From Chlorocebus sabaeus (Eukaryota > Chordata > Mammalia > Primates > Cercopithecidae), in the NCBI RefSeq assembly GCF_047675955.1, contig NC_132929.1, positions 38,122,421-38,186,420 of the forward strand: a DNA stretch of 64,000 bases. Direction: 5' to 3'. Of this stretch, positions 1-10,502 are shown in pieces. Each line of letters begins with the position of its first letter. The first letter of the stretch is position 1. The position numbers and the translations under genes are program-made. The notes under the pieces are model-generated. The model saw nothing but the letters and a program-made list of their open reading frames with translations, was not told where the DNA came from and ran no database searches.

Positions 1-697
1 TGTAGTCTGGGGCAGGGGAAGAGCAGGAGTCTGGAGAGAGTGGCCAGAGTGGTTAAGGAAGGATGGAGGAGAGCTTCCAGGTCAACAGGATCTGTAGAAA
101 GTTAAAGGCATCAGCCAGCAGAGTATATAATGTCCAACAGAACATACCTAGAGCAGGAAATAATAGCTTAGGTTTATTTTTGCAGAGTTGAGCTAAAACA
201 TATTTACAGGGGGGATAAAACCTCTCGAAATAATGACTTGGCTCTAAACTCATGCAGCCGAGAATTCAGGTTCCAAACTTCAAGTGCGATTCTTAGTCTG
301 CAAGTCTGCCTCCCAGTTGGAAATTATTTATCTTTGTTATATTAGCTCAGTGATTTTGGAATGCTCTTGAGTAACTTTGGAGGCCACTCTACAAATTGCT
401 TGATTCATTATTTAAAACTATGATCGATTCAAGACAGAATAAATATTCAGAATACTGAATATTTTTCAGTATTCAGAATAATACTGAATCCACATGGGTG
501 GTGCATTAAAGGGGGTGTGCAGCATTTATGCAGTTAAGGATATTTGGGGGTCAGTTAAATTGGGCCTCTTTTCATAAATCATTAAGACTTTGCAGGACAT
601 TTTAATTTCTTCCCTTAGGTAACCACAAGAACCTTCTTAAACTGTTCTTGATTTATTCTGCAGACTGCTTGGAGTTCCCCATCTCATGGATGGTGTA
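1..697. other. Non-repetitive AT-rich sequence
   Basis: No repeat family, exon or RNA gene is recognised here. The only structure is a cluster of short inverted repeats at about 443-489 built from copies of a TATTCAG/CTGAATA core. Confidence 0.6.
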
Positions 698-705
698 CTG
701 TAGAC

Positions 706-1220
706 TAGAGGTCCCCAACCTTTTTGGTTTTGTGGAAGACAATATTTTCATGGACTAGGGGCTGTGGGAATGGTTTCAGGGTGATTCAAGCACATTACCT
801 TTATGTGTACTTTATTTCTATTATTAGTACGTTGCAATATATAATGAAATAATTACACAATTCACCATAACGTAGAATCAGTGGGAACCCTGAGCTTGTT
901 TTCCTGCAACTAGACAGTCCCATCTGGGGTTGATGGGAGACAGTGAGAGATCATCAGGCATTCGATTCTCATAAGGAGCGCACAACCTAGGTCCTTCGCG
1001 TGCACGGTTCACAATAGGTTTTGCAATCCTATGAGAATCTAATGCTGCCGCCTATCTAATAGGAGGCAGATCTCAGGTGGTAATGTGAGTGATGGGGAGC
1101 AGTTGTAAATATAGATGGAGCTTCGCTTGCTTGCCCTCTGCTCACCTCGTACTGTGTGGCCTGGTTCCTAACAGGGCACAGACTGATACCGGTCCATGGC
1201 CTGGGAACTGGGGACCCCAG
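706..1220 (-). mobile_element. MER1-type hAT-Charlie DNA transposon, full length
   Basis: Both terminal inverted repeats are visible: the left end reads AGGTCCCCAACC and the right end GGGGACCCC. An 8-bp duplication CTGTAGAC flanks the element at 698-705 and 1221-1228, which is the hAT target-site length. The interior, read on the minus strand, has the MER1 landmarks: the 'ggaccggtat' block, 'cctgttaggaacc', and two inverted 'ttctcata' blocks. The length of about 515 bp fits MER1A rather than the shorter MER1B. It is a non-autonomous element with no coding capacity. Confidence 0.9.
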
Positions 1221-1291
1221 CTGTAGACTGTACTTCTTAATTCCTGTGCAAGGATGGTTTTTACTTACCTAGTGTTAAGAACTAGAGTTTA

Positions 1292-1589
1292 GGCAGTGCG
1301 TGGTGGCTCACGCCTGTAATCTCAGCACATTGGGAGGCTGAGGCAGGCAGATCATGAGGTCAGGAGTTTGAGACCAGCCTGGCCAACATAGTGAAAGCCC
1401 ATCTCTACTAAAAATACCCAAAAAAAAAAAAAAAAAAAAAAAAAAGCCAGGCATGGTGGCAGGCTCCTGTAATCCCAGCTGTGGGAGGCTGAGGCAGGAG
1501 AATCACTTGAACCTGGGAGATGGAGGTTACAGTGGGCTGAGACTGCACCATTGCACCTGGGCTTCAGAGCGAGATTCCATCTCAAAAAC
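1292..1589 (+). mobile_element. Alu SINE
   Basis: A dimeric Alu begins with GGTGGCTCACGCC near its 5' end. It has a long central A-rich linker (about 25 A at 1420-1445) and the right arm ends in CATCTCAAAAA. The short final A-tail and many substitutions suggest an AluJ/S-age copy. Confidence 0.95.
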
Positions 1590-1895
1590 ACCACCTAGAT
1601 TTCTGACTGGCTGTATGTTTTACAGTATTATTACCCAGCTACCATTACAAGCTCAGTGGAAATGACTCAAAAAGTCACACATTTCAATATCGCTTTTAAC
1701 TGCTTTGTGTCTTACATTGCATTGAATTCATTAGTTAAGTTTAAGAACAAGAGGCCACTTAGCAATAAAGTATGACAGCTGCTTCATCCTTGACATTAAA
1801 ATTATTTATTGTTTTAGGCTTTAGAGTGTGGGTTGATAGAAGGTACAAGAAGACACACTTAAAGACAAAACATTGACTTTATTGGTCAGTTAGCC
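1590..1895. other. Non-repetitive sequence
   Basis: I recognise no gene or repeat between the Alu and the MER20. Confidence 0.5.
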
Positions 1896-2094
1896 CAGGA
1901 TTTCTTAATCTTGACACTATTCGCTTTCTGAGTCAGGTACTTCTTTGTTGTCGTGGGCTGTCTTGGTCATTGCTGGATATTTTGCAGCATCCTGGTTGCT
2001 ACCTGCTAGACCCGGTTTTGACAATCAACATATGTCTCTAGACATTATCAAATGTTCCCTAGGGAACAAAGTAACCCCTGGTTGATAATCACTG
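1896..2094 (+). mobile_element. MER20 (hAT-Charlie)
   Basis: The sequence follows the MER20 consensus: a diverged CAGTGGTTCTTAA start, the 'ctttgttgt..ggctgt' core, 'gcagcatcctgg', 'atgtctctagacatt', and the inverted end GGTTGATAATCACTG. The flanks carry AGTTAG on both sides (1888-1893 and 2095-2100), the remnant of an 8-bp duplication. Non-coding. Confidence 0.85.
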
Positions 2095-2184
2095 AGTTAG
2101 AGACAAGAAAGCCTTTTATGGGCTATATTTTTATTCTGTTGTTAATCTGTCTTTTGAGAAATTTTTTAGACTATTAAATACATA

Positions 2185-2829
2185 CAGTTGATTCCCATTA
2201 TTCACGGATTCCATATTTGTCAATTTGCCTACTTAGTGAGATTTATTTGTAACCTGCAAATCCATGTTTCAGGCACTTTTGCTGTCATTCATTGACTTAT
2301 GAAGCATGAAAAATTTGGGTTGACCACTGTGCACATTCCTAGCTGAGGTCACACAAGAAAACACTGGGCCCTCTTCTTTTAGCTCTCATACTGTACACAG
2401 ATGTCCTTTTTGTGGTCTATTTAATGCCATGTTTTTGCATTTTTATACTTTTTGTTGGTGATTTTGCTGTTTAAAATGAGCCCCTAGTGCAGTGCTGAAG
2501 TGCTGTCTGGTGTTCTCAAGCTCCAGAAGGCTGTGATATGCCTTAGGGGGAAAATATGTATGTTAGATAAGCTTCATTCATACATGAGTTACAGTGCTGT
2601 TGGCTGGGTTAAATGTTAGTGAATTGACAATATATTAAAGAAGGCTCTTTAAATAGAAACACACATAAAGCAATATTATGTATCGATTGGCTGACAAAAA
2701 TTTTGTGATCAGAGGCTTGTAGGAACATAACCCTGTATTTCCCCTAGGAGCAGAGGTTCAGTATTTGCTAATTCAATGTTCATAGAGACTTCATAGAGCA
2801 TAACTACTGCAAATAATGAGAATTGACTA
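2185..2829 (+). mobile_element. Internally deleted Tigger element (TcMar-Tigger, MER6-like)
   Basis: The element starts CAGTTGATTCCCATTATTC after a TA. It ends in the inverted counterpart AATAATGAGAATTGAC followed by TA, as expected for a Tc1/mariner-type insertion. About 2478-2640 still resembles the 5' end of a Tigger transposase gene (helix-turn-helix, CENP-B-like). A recognisable motif is SAEVLS...KAV.CL..KI..LDKLHS.MSYSAVG, broken by in-frame stops. The C-terminal catalytic part is absent. A second copy of the same family lies at 58521-59143 in the opposite orientation. The MER6 name is from memory and less certain than the superfamily. Confidence 0.8.
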
Positions 2830-2879
2830 TATGTTTAGTTTTCTAGCCTGTATGTCAAAAGCTTGCATTTTAGGGATCT

Positions 2880-3060
2880 CATGTGGTATGTGATTAAACA
2901 AGATCACTTTTCTTTCTAAAAAATAATATATCCACATTATAAAAACTTATAAATAATTGCTGAGTCAAAGGATATCTTTAAAGCTCCCACATATGTTATG
3001 AAAAAGGTTGCACTGATTTACAATGCCAGCTTCAGTATATCTTTGCTGGCTGGCATTGTT
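2880..3060 (-). mobile_element. Probable old L1ME 3' fragment
   Basis: The 'attgctgagtcaaagg' block followed by '...ggttgcactgatttaca' matches the antisense pattern of ancient L1M 3' regions (compare 36480-36560). The fragment is short and very diverged, and the next Alu cuts into it. Confidence 0.4.
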
Positions 3061-3092
3061 TTGCATTTTTCATATTATTTAAAAATAATGGC

Positions 3093-3408
3093 GGCTGGGC
3101 ATGGTGGCTCACTCCTGTAATCCCAGCACTTTGGGAGGCCGAGGCAGATGGATCACCTGAGGGTCAGGAGTTCGAGACCAGCCTGGCTAACCTGGTGAAA
3201 CCCCGTCTGTACCAAAAATTAGCTAAAAATTAGCTAGGCATGGTGGCCGGGCACCTGTAATCCCAGCTACTTGGGAGCCTGAGGCAGGAGAATCACTTAA
3301 ATCTGGGAGGCGGAGGTTGTAGTGAGCCGAGATTACGCCACTGGACTCCAGCCTAGGCGACAGAGCGAGACTGCATCTCAAAAAAAAATAAATAAATAAA
3401 TAAAATAA
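3093..3408 (+). mobile_element. Alu SINE (S-type)
   Basis: Full-length dimer starting GGCTGGGCATGGTGGCTCAC. The linker region has a small direct duplication of 'aaaattagcta'. The tail is a (AAAT)n run at about 3388-3405. Confidence 0.96.
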
Positions 3409-5509
3409 GGCAAAATTGATTCATGTTAGAGAAAATTCATATTACACAGATATATTTAAAATACAACTTAAAATCCTTTCCCCTTTTTACTTTTTCCCAC
3501 CTTTTCCTCATGAGTGTTAAGAATTTGGTGCATGTCATTTTCAGGCCTTTTCAGAAAATGCACATAAAAATAAATGAATTTTTAAAATAAATGCATCTAT
3601 ATTAAATACCCGTAATTTAATACAGAAGGGACAGAATTTTTGCCTATTATGTGCCCTTAGCATTATGCTTTGTTATTGCATATAATTTAGGTGGAAAAAT
3701 GCTTCCTTATTATTTATAAAATACTTATTAAAATGCTTAACTTGTCAAGAGAAATTACATAATGATGCTTCTGTTTAATAGCTGTGATTTACTTTTTATG
3801 CTGCGCAATTAGCTTGGGATGCATATCTTTTAATCTAATTTTTTTTTTTTTTTTTTTTTTAACCAGTAACTAGAGCTACAGAATATAACACAGATTCAGT
3901 CTTGCAGTTTTATTATTTTCTTTCACTAGACTTGACAGAGGATTTCAAGAACTCAATTTTCAGGTAGATAAGTAGTTAATGACTGGATGCAATTGGGTAA
4001 ACATTATCTAGGATCAACCAAGATGCTTAATCTAAATTATTACAACAGATGTTTGTGGAATGAGTACAATGTGAGGAAAACACTTTAGTGTTAAAGTGAT
4101 TCTCTAACCCCTGCCCCCGTCACTGCGGCAGGAGAACAGAGGATATTAACGGTAGCTTGATGCTCATTCATGTATTTCAGGGAACGTAGGGACTATTTAA
4201 CAGTATGAATAGAATTTCTGTAGATGAAGATTTCCTTGATCTAGTATGAGGAAGTGAGATCTTGTACCAGCTGTTGATACCAGACAGAGAATTTTGGTTG
4301 AGTTTTAAGCCCTATTTATACCAGAAAGGTGTAGTTTTAACTTAAGATGACTTAGAAAAAAAAACACTACTGAAAAAATGTTCATAGTTTTCACTGACAG
4401 AAAAACTCAGGAAAATTGTAGGACTTTGAAATAAGTCAGGTAAGTCCTTTCTAGGATGACGGGACAGAGAAATTGTAAAGGTTTAGGATTACCTGTTTAC
4501 TGCTTAGAAAAAAAATAAAATAAAAGATATGCTTTTACCAAGGTCAGTAAGAACTATTTTCTGGAACAAATGGAAAAAGCTGGAGAATGCTACTGACTGA
4601 GCTAAGGGGATAAGCGACCCAATACCCAGGCCTCAGTTTCACCTAACAAGGATACAGGCCTTGAGTATTGTTAAGAGCCATAGGATTCTATTTTCCAGTG
4701 AGAGAGTACAACTTGCATGATAACTTTGCAGCTCCGTCCCAAATTCAGCACTCTACCAAGATGCCGGGAGTTTTCCTTGCAGGTATGGAGAAAACTTAGG
4801 GGTTTGGCAGAGATGTAGATTTAGAAAATTCACATATACTTGATTTGCTATGAAAAATTCACAGACATTTTGAAGTTTATAAATTCTATTTAGAAAAAAA
4901 AACAAAACCAAACAAAACAAAAAAACCCAAACACCCTTCCCACCAGTTAGGAATTAGATTTCTTCCCTGTGATACTCTTAGTTTACTCTTGGAGTGATTG
5001 TTTGTTTGCTTACTAGTGCAGGCATTCAGATAATCATCTAAATCCTATAGGTACACCCTTTGAAGTGCAAAGCTTTTCTTCCAGAACATCTATGGAAGAG
5101 GTCCTTCGTAGAATGTTTGAAGGAAAATATTTCAGATAGTTGTTCACGTTCCTTTCTTAATTTTATTCCTAAAAAATAGCAAACAAACTTTTTTTTTTAC
5201 TTTACTAATTTTTGATTTGTGAATATTTATGAAAAGACTCAGTTGAAGTGTTCCTTTATATTTACATTTTTTTGTGAAAAATATTTTTATTTACAGCATG
5301 AATGTTTGAATTCTTGCTTGCTCTGAAAGATTTAAACATTATTGAAAGCTTTAGAGTAAAAGTAATAGATCAGGTTGTATTCCTCCTCAGAAAATCCTTT
5401 GTAAATTACCACTTTCTTGCTGTCTTTGAACTTTGTTTACAAAATATAGGTTTTAACTGTGGTGTTTGCCATACCTGTGAACTTTTCTTTATGTCTTCTG
5501 CGTTTTGTA
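3409..5509. other. AT-rich sequence without recognised genes
   Basis: This is mostly unassigned AT-rich DNA. It holds a pure T tract at about 3840-3861 and an A/C-rich simple stretch at about 4891-4937. No exon-like segment with convincing splice sites was seen. Confidence 0.5.
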
Positions 5510-6211
5510 AATATACTTGATATTCTTTGTATCTTTTTCTGGTAGTTTTAAAAAATATTTATCTCTCTAATCTACCTAGGATTTGTTTTTGTGTATGATA
5601 GTAGTAGAACTGCAACTTAATTTGTATGTGGATATTTACTTTTCCCAATATAATGTGTCAGTTTACTCTTTTTGTGCCAGTTTTAAATATCTTTTTTTGT
5701 ATCCTAAATATCAATGTATTTGCTTTCTGTACTCTCCTGTTCTAGTGATAATAGAATATGTCTATTTTCATAATGCTGTCACTCTGTTTTTGTTACTGTA
5801 GCTTTGTAGTATATTTGATTTTATGAGGCTATTTCCTTTCATTATTCTTATTGTTTAAATTTTTTTTTTTTTTTTGGTCACCCTGAAGGTTTTTCTCTTC
5901 CAGTTGGACTTTAGGATTAGTTTTCTGAGTTGAGATGCTCATTGACTTACATCGATTTTACAAACTGAGGAAGAATTGCTGTCTTACAATATTGAGTCTT
6001 CTCATCTGGGAAATGGTAGTTCTCTCCATTATTTGTATCTTTTTTTTTTTTTAAATGTCATTTAGTAAAATTTAAAATAAGATTAGTTTTGGCATATATA
6101 TGGGTAGGTTGGTTTATTTCTTAGGAGTTTTTCTTTTTTTTTTTTTTCTTTCTCCTCCTACCCTTCTTTCTATTCCTATTTGCTATTATGAGTAGAATTT
6201 TTTGAAATGTC
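5510..6211 (-). mobile_element. Old L1 ORF2-region fragment, antisense (part 1)
   Basis: Read on the plus strand this is the reverse complement of L1 ORF2. Landmarks are 'gttactgtagctttgtagtat' (5796-5816, broken here by length) and the later 'acaatattgagtcttc...tctctccattatttgtat' block. ORF2 frames are destroyed by stops. The same L1 resumes at 6521 after an Alu insertion. Confidence 0.75.
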
Positions 6212-6520
6212 ATTTTCTTTTTTTTCTCTTCTCTTTTTTTCTTTTCTTTTACAGGGTCTCACTTTGTCATCCAGGCTGGAGTGCAGTGGCACAATCAGGG
6301 CTCACTTGCAGCCTCCACCTTCTGGGCTTGGGTGATCCTCGAACTTCAGCTTCCTGGGTAGCTGGGACTACAGGTGCACACCACCATGCCTGGCTAATTT
6401 TTTATACTTTTTTTGGGTAGAGATGGAGTTTTACCATGTTGTCCAGGCTGGTCTCAAGAGATGCTCCTGCTGTGGCCTCCCACAGTGCTGAGATTACAGG
6501 TGGAGCCACGATGTCCAGCT
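6212..6520 (-). mobile_element. Alu SINE, antisense, inserted in L1
   Basis: An impure T/C-rich tail (6212-6250) is followed by GGGTCTCACTTTGTCATCCAGG and the rest of a diverged dimer ending ATGTCCAGCT. Divergence suggests AluJ. It splits the antisense L1. Confidence 0.93.
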
Positions 6521-6850
6521 AAAAAATTGCCATTTCCTAAATGGTTACTGTATCTGACCATTTGTAATCCACTAGACTCTAGACAGACAGGCATTCCATT
6601 TGCAAATATTGAAAGTTTTACTGCTACTGCCTTCTTTTTAGTATTTTATTTCATTTTTCTGTCAGCATTGGTTAGAGGGTAAAATAAAATATTGAATAGT
6701 AATAGCAGGCACCCTTGTCTTCTTCCTGATTTTAATGGGGCACTGTGTGTAACTCACCGTTTGTTTTCTCATCTCCATACATTTCTGACTTTTCTTTATA
6801 AGGAGGCATTTTGATAAGAAAGTATCAAATTAACTATAATTGGGGAAAAT
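6521..6850 (-). mobile_element. Old L1 ORF2-region fragment, antisense (part 2)
   Basis: This continues the L1 interrupted by the Alu. The segment 'ttgaatagtaatagcagg..cccttgtcttcttcctgatttta' is the antisense of a standard ORF2 block. No intact reading frame remains. Confidence 0.7.
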
Positions 6851-7492
6851 ATTCAAGTCATTTTTTGTTTTTCAAAGGATTTGGCAGTGATGTGAGATGT
6901 GCCAAGAAATTAAAAATGTTTTATGATTAATCAAAAACAGATTCATATTTGTCTCTCCTCTGAGGAATTCCCCATGTATAGGAGCATGTTAAAACATCTG
7001 AAGACTCACTGCACCACATAGAACCTCTGAGAAACGCTAGGAACACACTTTGAGCAAGCTGGCCTTATTTTTCTTGAAGGAGAGTATGAGTGGGATCAAG
7101 GGTTCTCACCAGTGGCAGTGACCCAGGCTGGGGTGGAGTCTTGGGGTATGGAAGTCATGTTCTCCAGCAGTAGATGGAGCCACCTAAGTGGGCCCTAAGG
7201 GCCAATTGGTAGGGTTGAAATTCAGAAAATCTTGACTATTTGTCAGATCCAGAGGGTCTTTGGAGGCCGCATGGAAACAGTGAATTTAGAGATGTCACGT
7301 ACCAAATATAAAAGAGGAAGAGAATGACACACAAGATGTGTGATGTGATAGTGCAGGACTCTGGCACTTTGACATGGCGGAGGTCCTTATCTGTGTTACT
7401 GAAGAGTGGGCTGGCAGAGTTAAAGCCGAAGGCTTAGAATGTAACCTCAAACCTTGTCACAGCCATTCTGTCTTGCTAGTGGATTCTACTGC
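6851..7492. other. Non-repetitive sequence
   Basis: I recognise no repeat or coding exon here. Confidence 0.5.
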
Positions 7493-7506
7493 CTGGGAAC
7501 ACTTTT

Positions 7507-7796
7507 TTTTTTTTTTAAAGACGGAGTCTCACTCTGTTGCCCAGGCTGGAGTGTAATGGTGTGATCTCGGCTCACTGCAACCTCCGCCTCCCTGGTTCAA
7601 GTGATTCTCCTCCCTCAGCCTCCTGAGTAGCTGGGACTATAGGCAACCGCCACACGCCTGACTAATTTTTTATTTTTAGTAGAGATGGGGTTTCGCCATG
7701 TTGGCCAGGCTGGTCTTGAACTCCTGACCTCAAGTGATCCACCTGCCTTGGCCTCCCAAAGTGTTGGGATTACAGGCATGAGCCACTGCGCCCGGC
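7507..7796 (-). mobile_element. Alu SINE with perfect target-site duplication
   Basis: T tail, then GACGGAGTCTCACTCTGTTGCC, and a complete antisense dimer ending GCGCCCGGC. The flanking duplication CTGGGAACACTTTT is at 7493-7506 and about 7796-7809. This indicates standard L1-endonuclease-primed insertion of an AluS-like copy. Confidence 0.97.
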
Positions 7797-7809
7797 TGGG
7801 AACACTTTT

Positions 7810-8400
7810 ATTAGGTAAATTTCAAATTACTACGTGTGCCTGAAAGCCATAAGCCTTAGTACCTTTAAATGAAAGGCTTTGCGCCAGTGGTTCTTGGAGC
7901 CCTGTGTTCTGCAGAGATGCCTCAGTGGACGCAGGGTTGTGGAGCTCCTGACCTTGTCGCCTATTTCAGCCAAAGCAGCTCTGCTTTTACGCATCTCTGT
8001 TGCTTATTGGACTTCTGAGTGGAATTATGTTTGAAGAAAAGACTGCTGCTAAAAATTTTGAAAGCTATCATTGTTAATTTGTTTTACTAATTTAAATCAT
8101 GTTTGTGTGGGTCATACTGATCTTGTCTACATAACAACATTTTGTATCCCAACTCAACTGCATTTCTCAAGGAAAATTTTCTGGCATAAGGGATTTAAAA
8201 AAGACTTTGTCATCCATCTGATGTAGGTATTACAGGATTTCAAATGTGTAGGCATATGCTTGGGTCAGTTGTGTGTATGTCTTATTTCCTCTAGTAAATG
8301 GTGAGCTTCTTAAGGACCTGCTTGTATCTTATTTATTTTGTTTTCCATTCCTGCTCCCACCATTACCCCTGAACACCTACCACATATGTTCAGATTGTAC
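7810..8400. other. Mostly non-repetitive; weak L2-like 3' end
   Basis: About 8283-8345 ('agtaaatggtgagcttcttaagg...') weakly resembles an L2 3' end on the plus strand. The rest is unassigned. Confidence 0.35.
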
Positions 8401-8404
8401 TTCC

Positions 8405-8974
8405 TGTAGAAGAGGAAAAATCATTTTCTTCTTTAACCTTCATAGATTCTTAGTTGGAACAGACCCACTGTAACAAAAGACAGATTTAACAAGAGAAAAA
8501 CCGAATTATTAACATGTCTATTTCGTATATACATGGAGGACACCCAGGGATTGAGTAGTTCTCAAAGAGAGGTGGCTTTGAATTCCAGCTTATATAGCAT
8601 CTTCAACAAAGAACAGTAGGTTTCTAGAGAAGTGACAACACTAAGGAAAAGGATTTTGATTCTCTGTGGGCAGCAGCTTGGGGGAAGGTAAATAACTGCA
8701 GATAACGGCTAGTTAGCAAAGTTTGTTCACATAGTTCCCTCTGGTACCATCTCCAGGCAGAGAAGTGAGAAGCATCTAAAGCGGTCAGCCGTGGTTAACC
8801 TTTGTTCTCCCTGGTAAAAGAGGGGACAAGATACCTTTCTTCTTTGTAAACACACGTCCTGCTTTTAGGCAGATCCAAGGAGAGCAGAGAAGCTTTCCTG
8901 CATCTGCTGCTGCTTAATTGTCTTCTGTTCAATAATCCTTCATATTTTGGGGTGGCCTATTCTGGTCTCCCACA
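8405..8974 (-). mobile_element. Solo LTR of an endogenous retrovirus (ERV1-like)
   Basis: On the minus strand the element starts TGTGGGAG (end at 8974) and finishes CTTCTACA (8405), giving the TG...CA termini of an LTR. A 4-bp duplication TTCC flanks it at 8401-8404 and 8975-8978, the ERV1-type target length. On the minus strand a TATATAAG core lies near 8589-8596, the expected promoter position. The usual AATAAA site appears degraded to AATAGA. No internal retroviral sequence flanks it, so it is a recombined solo LTR. I cannot name the subfamily from memory. Confidence 0.85.
8589..8596 (-). promoter_or_regulatory. TATA-like box of the solo LTR
   Basis: The minus-strand TATATAAG sits about 380 bp inside the LTR, where an LTR U3 promoter would lie. 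Activity is not shown by sequence alone. Confidence 0.4.
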
Positions 8975-8978
8975 TTCC

Positions 8979-10161
8979 TGATTCTCTTCAAACCCCTGTG
9001 AATGAACATCCACTTTCCCTTCAGCTAGTGATGTCTCTGAGAAGGCAGGAGAGCAGAAATTTAGAGGGAGGAGTCCTCCAGCAGCCTGACTTCCCTCTTG
9101 ACTCTCAGTGTGCAGGCGAGTTGTTAAGAGAGCTCTAAATAGCCTCTTCTGGGGATTGCTGCATTTTAGTAGGATCACCGAAAATTGAGGTGGGAGAACT
9201 TGCCAAGAAAACCTCTCCCAGTTCTGCGTGGGCTACAATCTAAGTAACTGAGGCCAGCGGATGTGGACTGAGCCTAGAGGAATTGTGGTAAGGAAGCCTT
9301 GTTTCATGGTGGGATTATCAACATCGTCCCCAATATTCAGCTACACCCTTCCTACTCTTCATGGCCAAATTGGAGACCTGTCTCTGCTAAGCAGCTTTGT
9401 TTGGCTCACAGTGAGCTGTGCTCTTTATTCTTTAGCCAGACCGTGTGCATTATATCACTAGCACTTTTTTGTGTCCGTGCCTCCTACTCTGCAACTATCT
9501 AATAGAGGGTTTTGTCTTCCATACTAGCTCTGAGATAGCACTGTTGCCATAGCACCTGACATATACTGAGTGCTTATTTTAGGCAAGGCTCTTTGGTGGC
9601 AGTGGAAACCCATTCATACCAGTTTGGTAAACAAGGAAGTTTCCTGTATGCTTTTTGGAAGCAAAGGGCCTTGGGGATCACCAGAGCTGGGGACTGAGGC
9701 ACTGAAGGTGCTCTCCTGGGCTCCCACATACCTGGTCCCTCTTTTGGGAGAGTGGTGTGCTTTATCTTCTCATTATCTAGATGAACTTGCAAGGCCATGA
9801 TTACCTCCCAGTTTCCAGTAACCCTCTGTGGCTGTCCTAATCTTTGTGACTTCGTAATCTTCCAAGCACTGAAGTAGAGTTCCACCAAATAGAATGGCTC
9901 AGTTACTAGGAAGAATTCCACGGCCAGAATTGGCCTATTGGATCGAGACCACACCAGTATTAGATCTCTGGCCTGGGAATGGATTAACTGCGGTAGGGTC
10001 AGGGCTCTAACCCTACCCAGATGGCTTTGGGGGAGTGGGAAGGTAGGACAGGTCCCTGAGGACCAAAGGCAGTTCTTTTGGGCTGGGCAGACCACAAAAC
10101 ACATCTCTTACATTATTTAAGTATTTGCTAGATAAAATGATTCTTCCTATTTTCCAATTGT
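8979..10161. other. Non-repetitive sequence
   Basis: There is no recognised gene or repeat. A small perfect inverted repeat (arms GGTAGGGT/ACCCTACC, 9992-9999 and 10010-10017) is the only notable structure. A 176-codon minus-strand ORF overlaps this stretch but has no features of a real protein. Confidence 0.5.
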
Positions 10162-10171
10162 AATACTCCGT

Positions 10172-10487
10172 GTTTTTGTTTATTTGTTTGTTTGTTTGTT
10201 TTTTTGAGACAGAGTCATAGTCTGCTGCCCAGGCTGGAGTGCAGTGGCCTGATCTCGGCTCACTGCAACCTCTGCCTCCTGGGTTCAAGTGATTCTCCTG
10301 CCTCAGCCTCCTGAGTAGCTGGGATTACAGGCGCCCGCCACCATGCCTGGCTAATTTTTGTACTTTTGATAGAGACGGGGTTTCATTATGTTGGCCGGGT
10401 TGGTCTCGAACTCCTTACCACAAGTGATCCGCCCACCTTGGCCTCTCAAAGTGCTAGGATTACAGGTGTTAGCCATCATGCCTGGCC
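10172..10487 (-). mobile_element. Alu SINE, antisense
   Basis: The tail is T-rich with (GTTT)n, followed by a full antisense dimer ending CATGCCTGGCC. The flanks AATACTCCGTGTTTT (10162-10176) and AATACCCCATGTTTT (10488-10502) are a decayed target duplication with two differences. Confidence 0.96.
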
Positions 10488-10502
10488 AATACCCCATGTT
10501 TT

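Noticed and set aside
9574..10104. 176-codon ORF on the minus strand
   Set aside because: No recognisable domain. Overlapping ORFs occur on the other strand, and there is no splice, promoter or conservation evidence.
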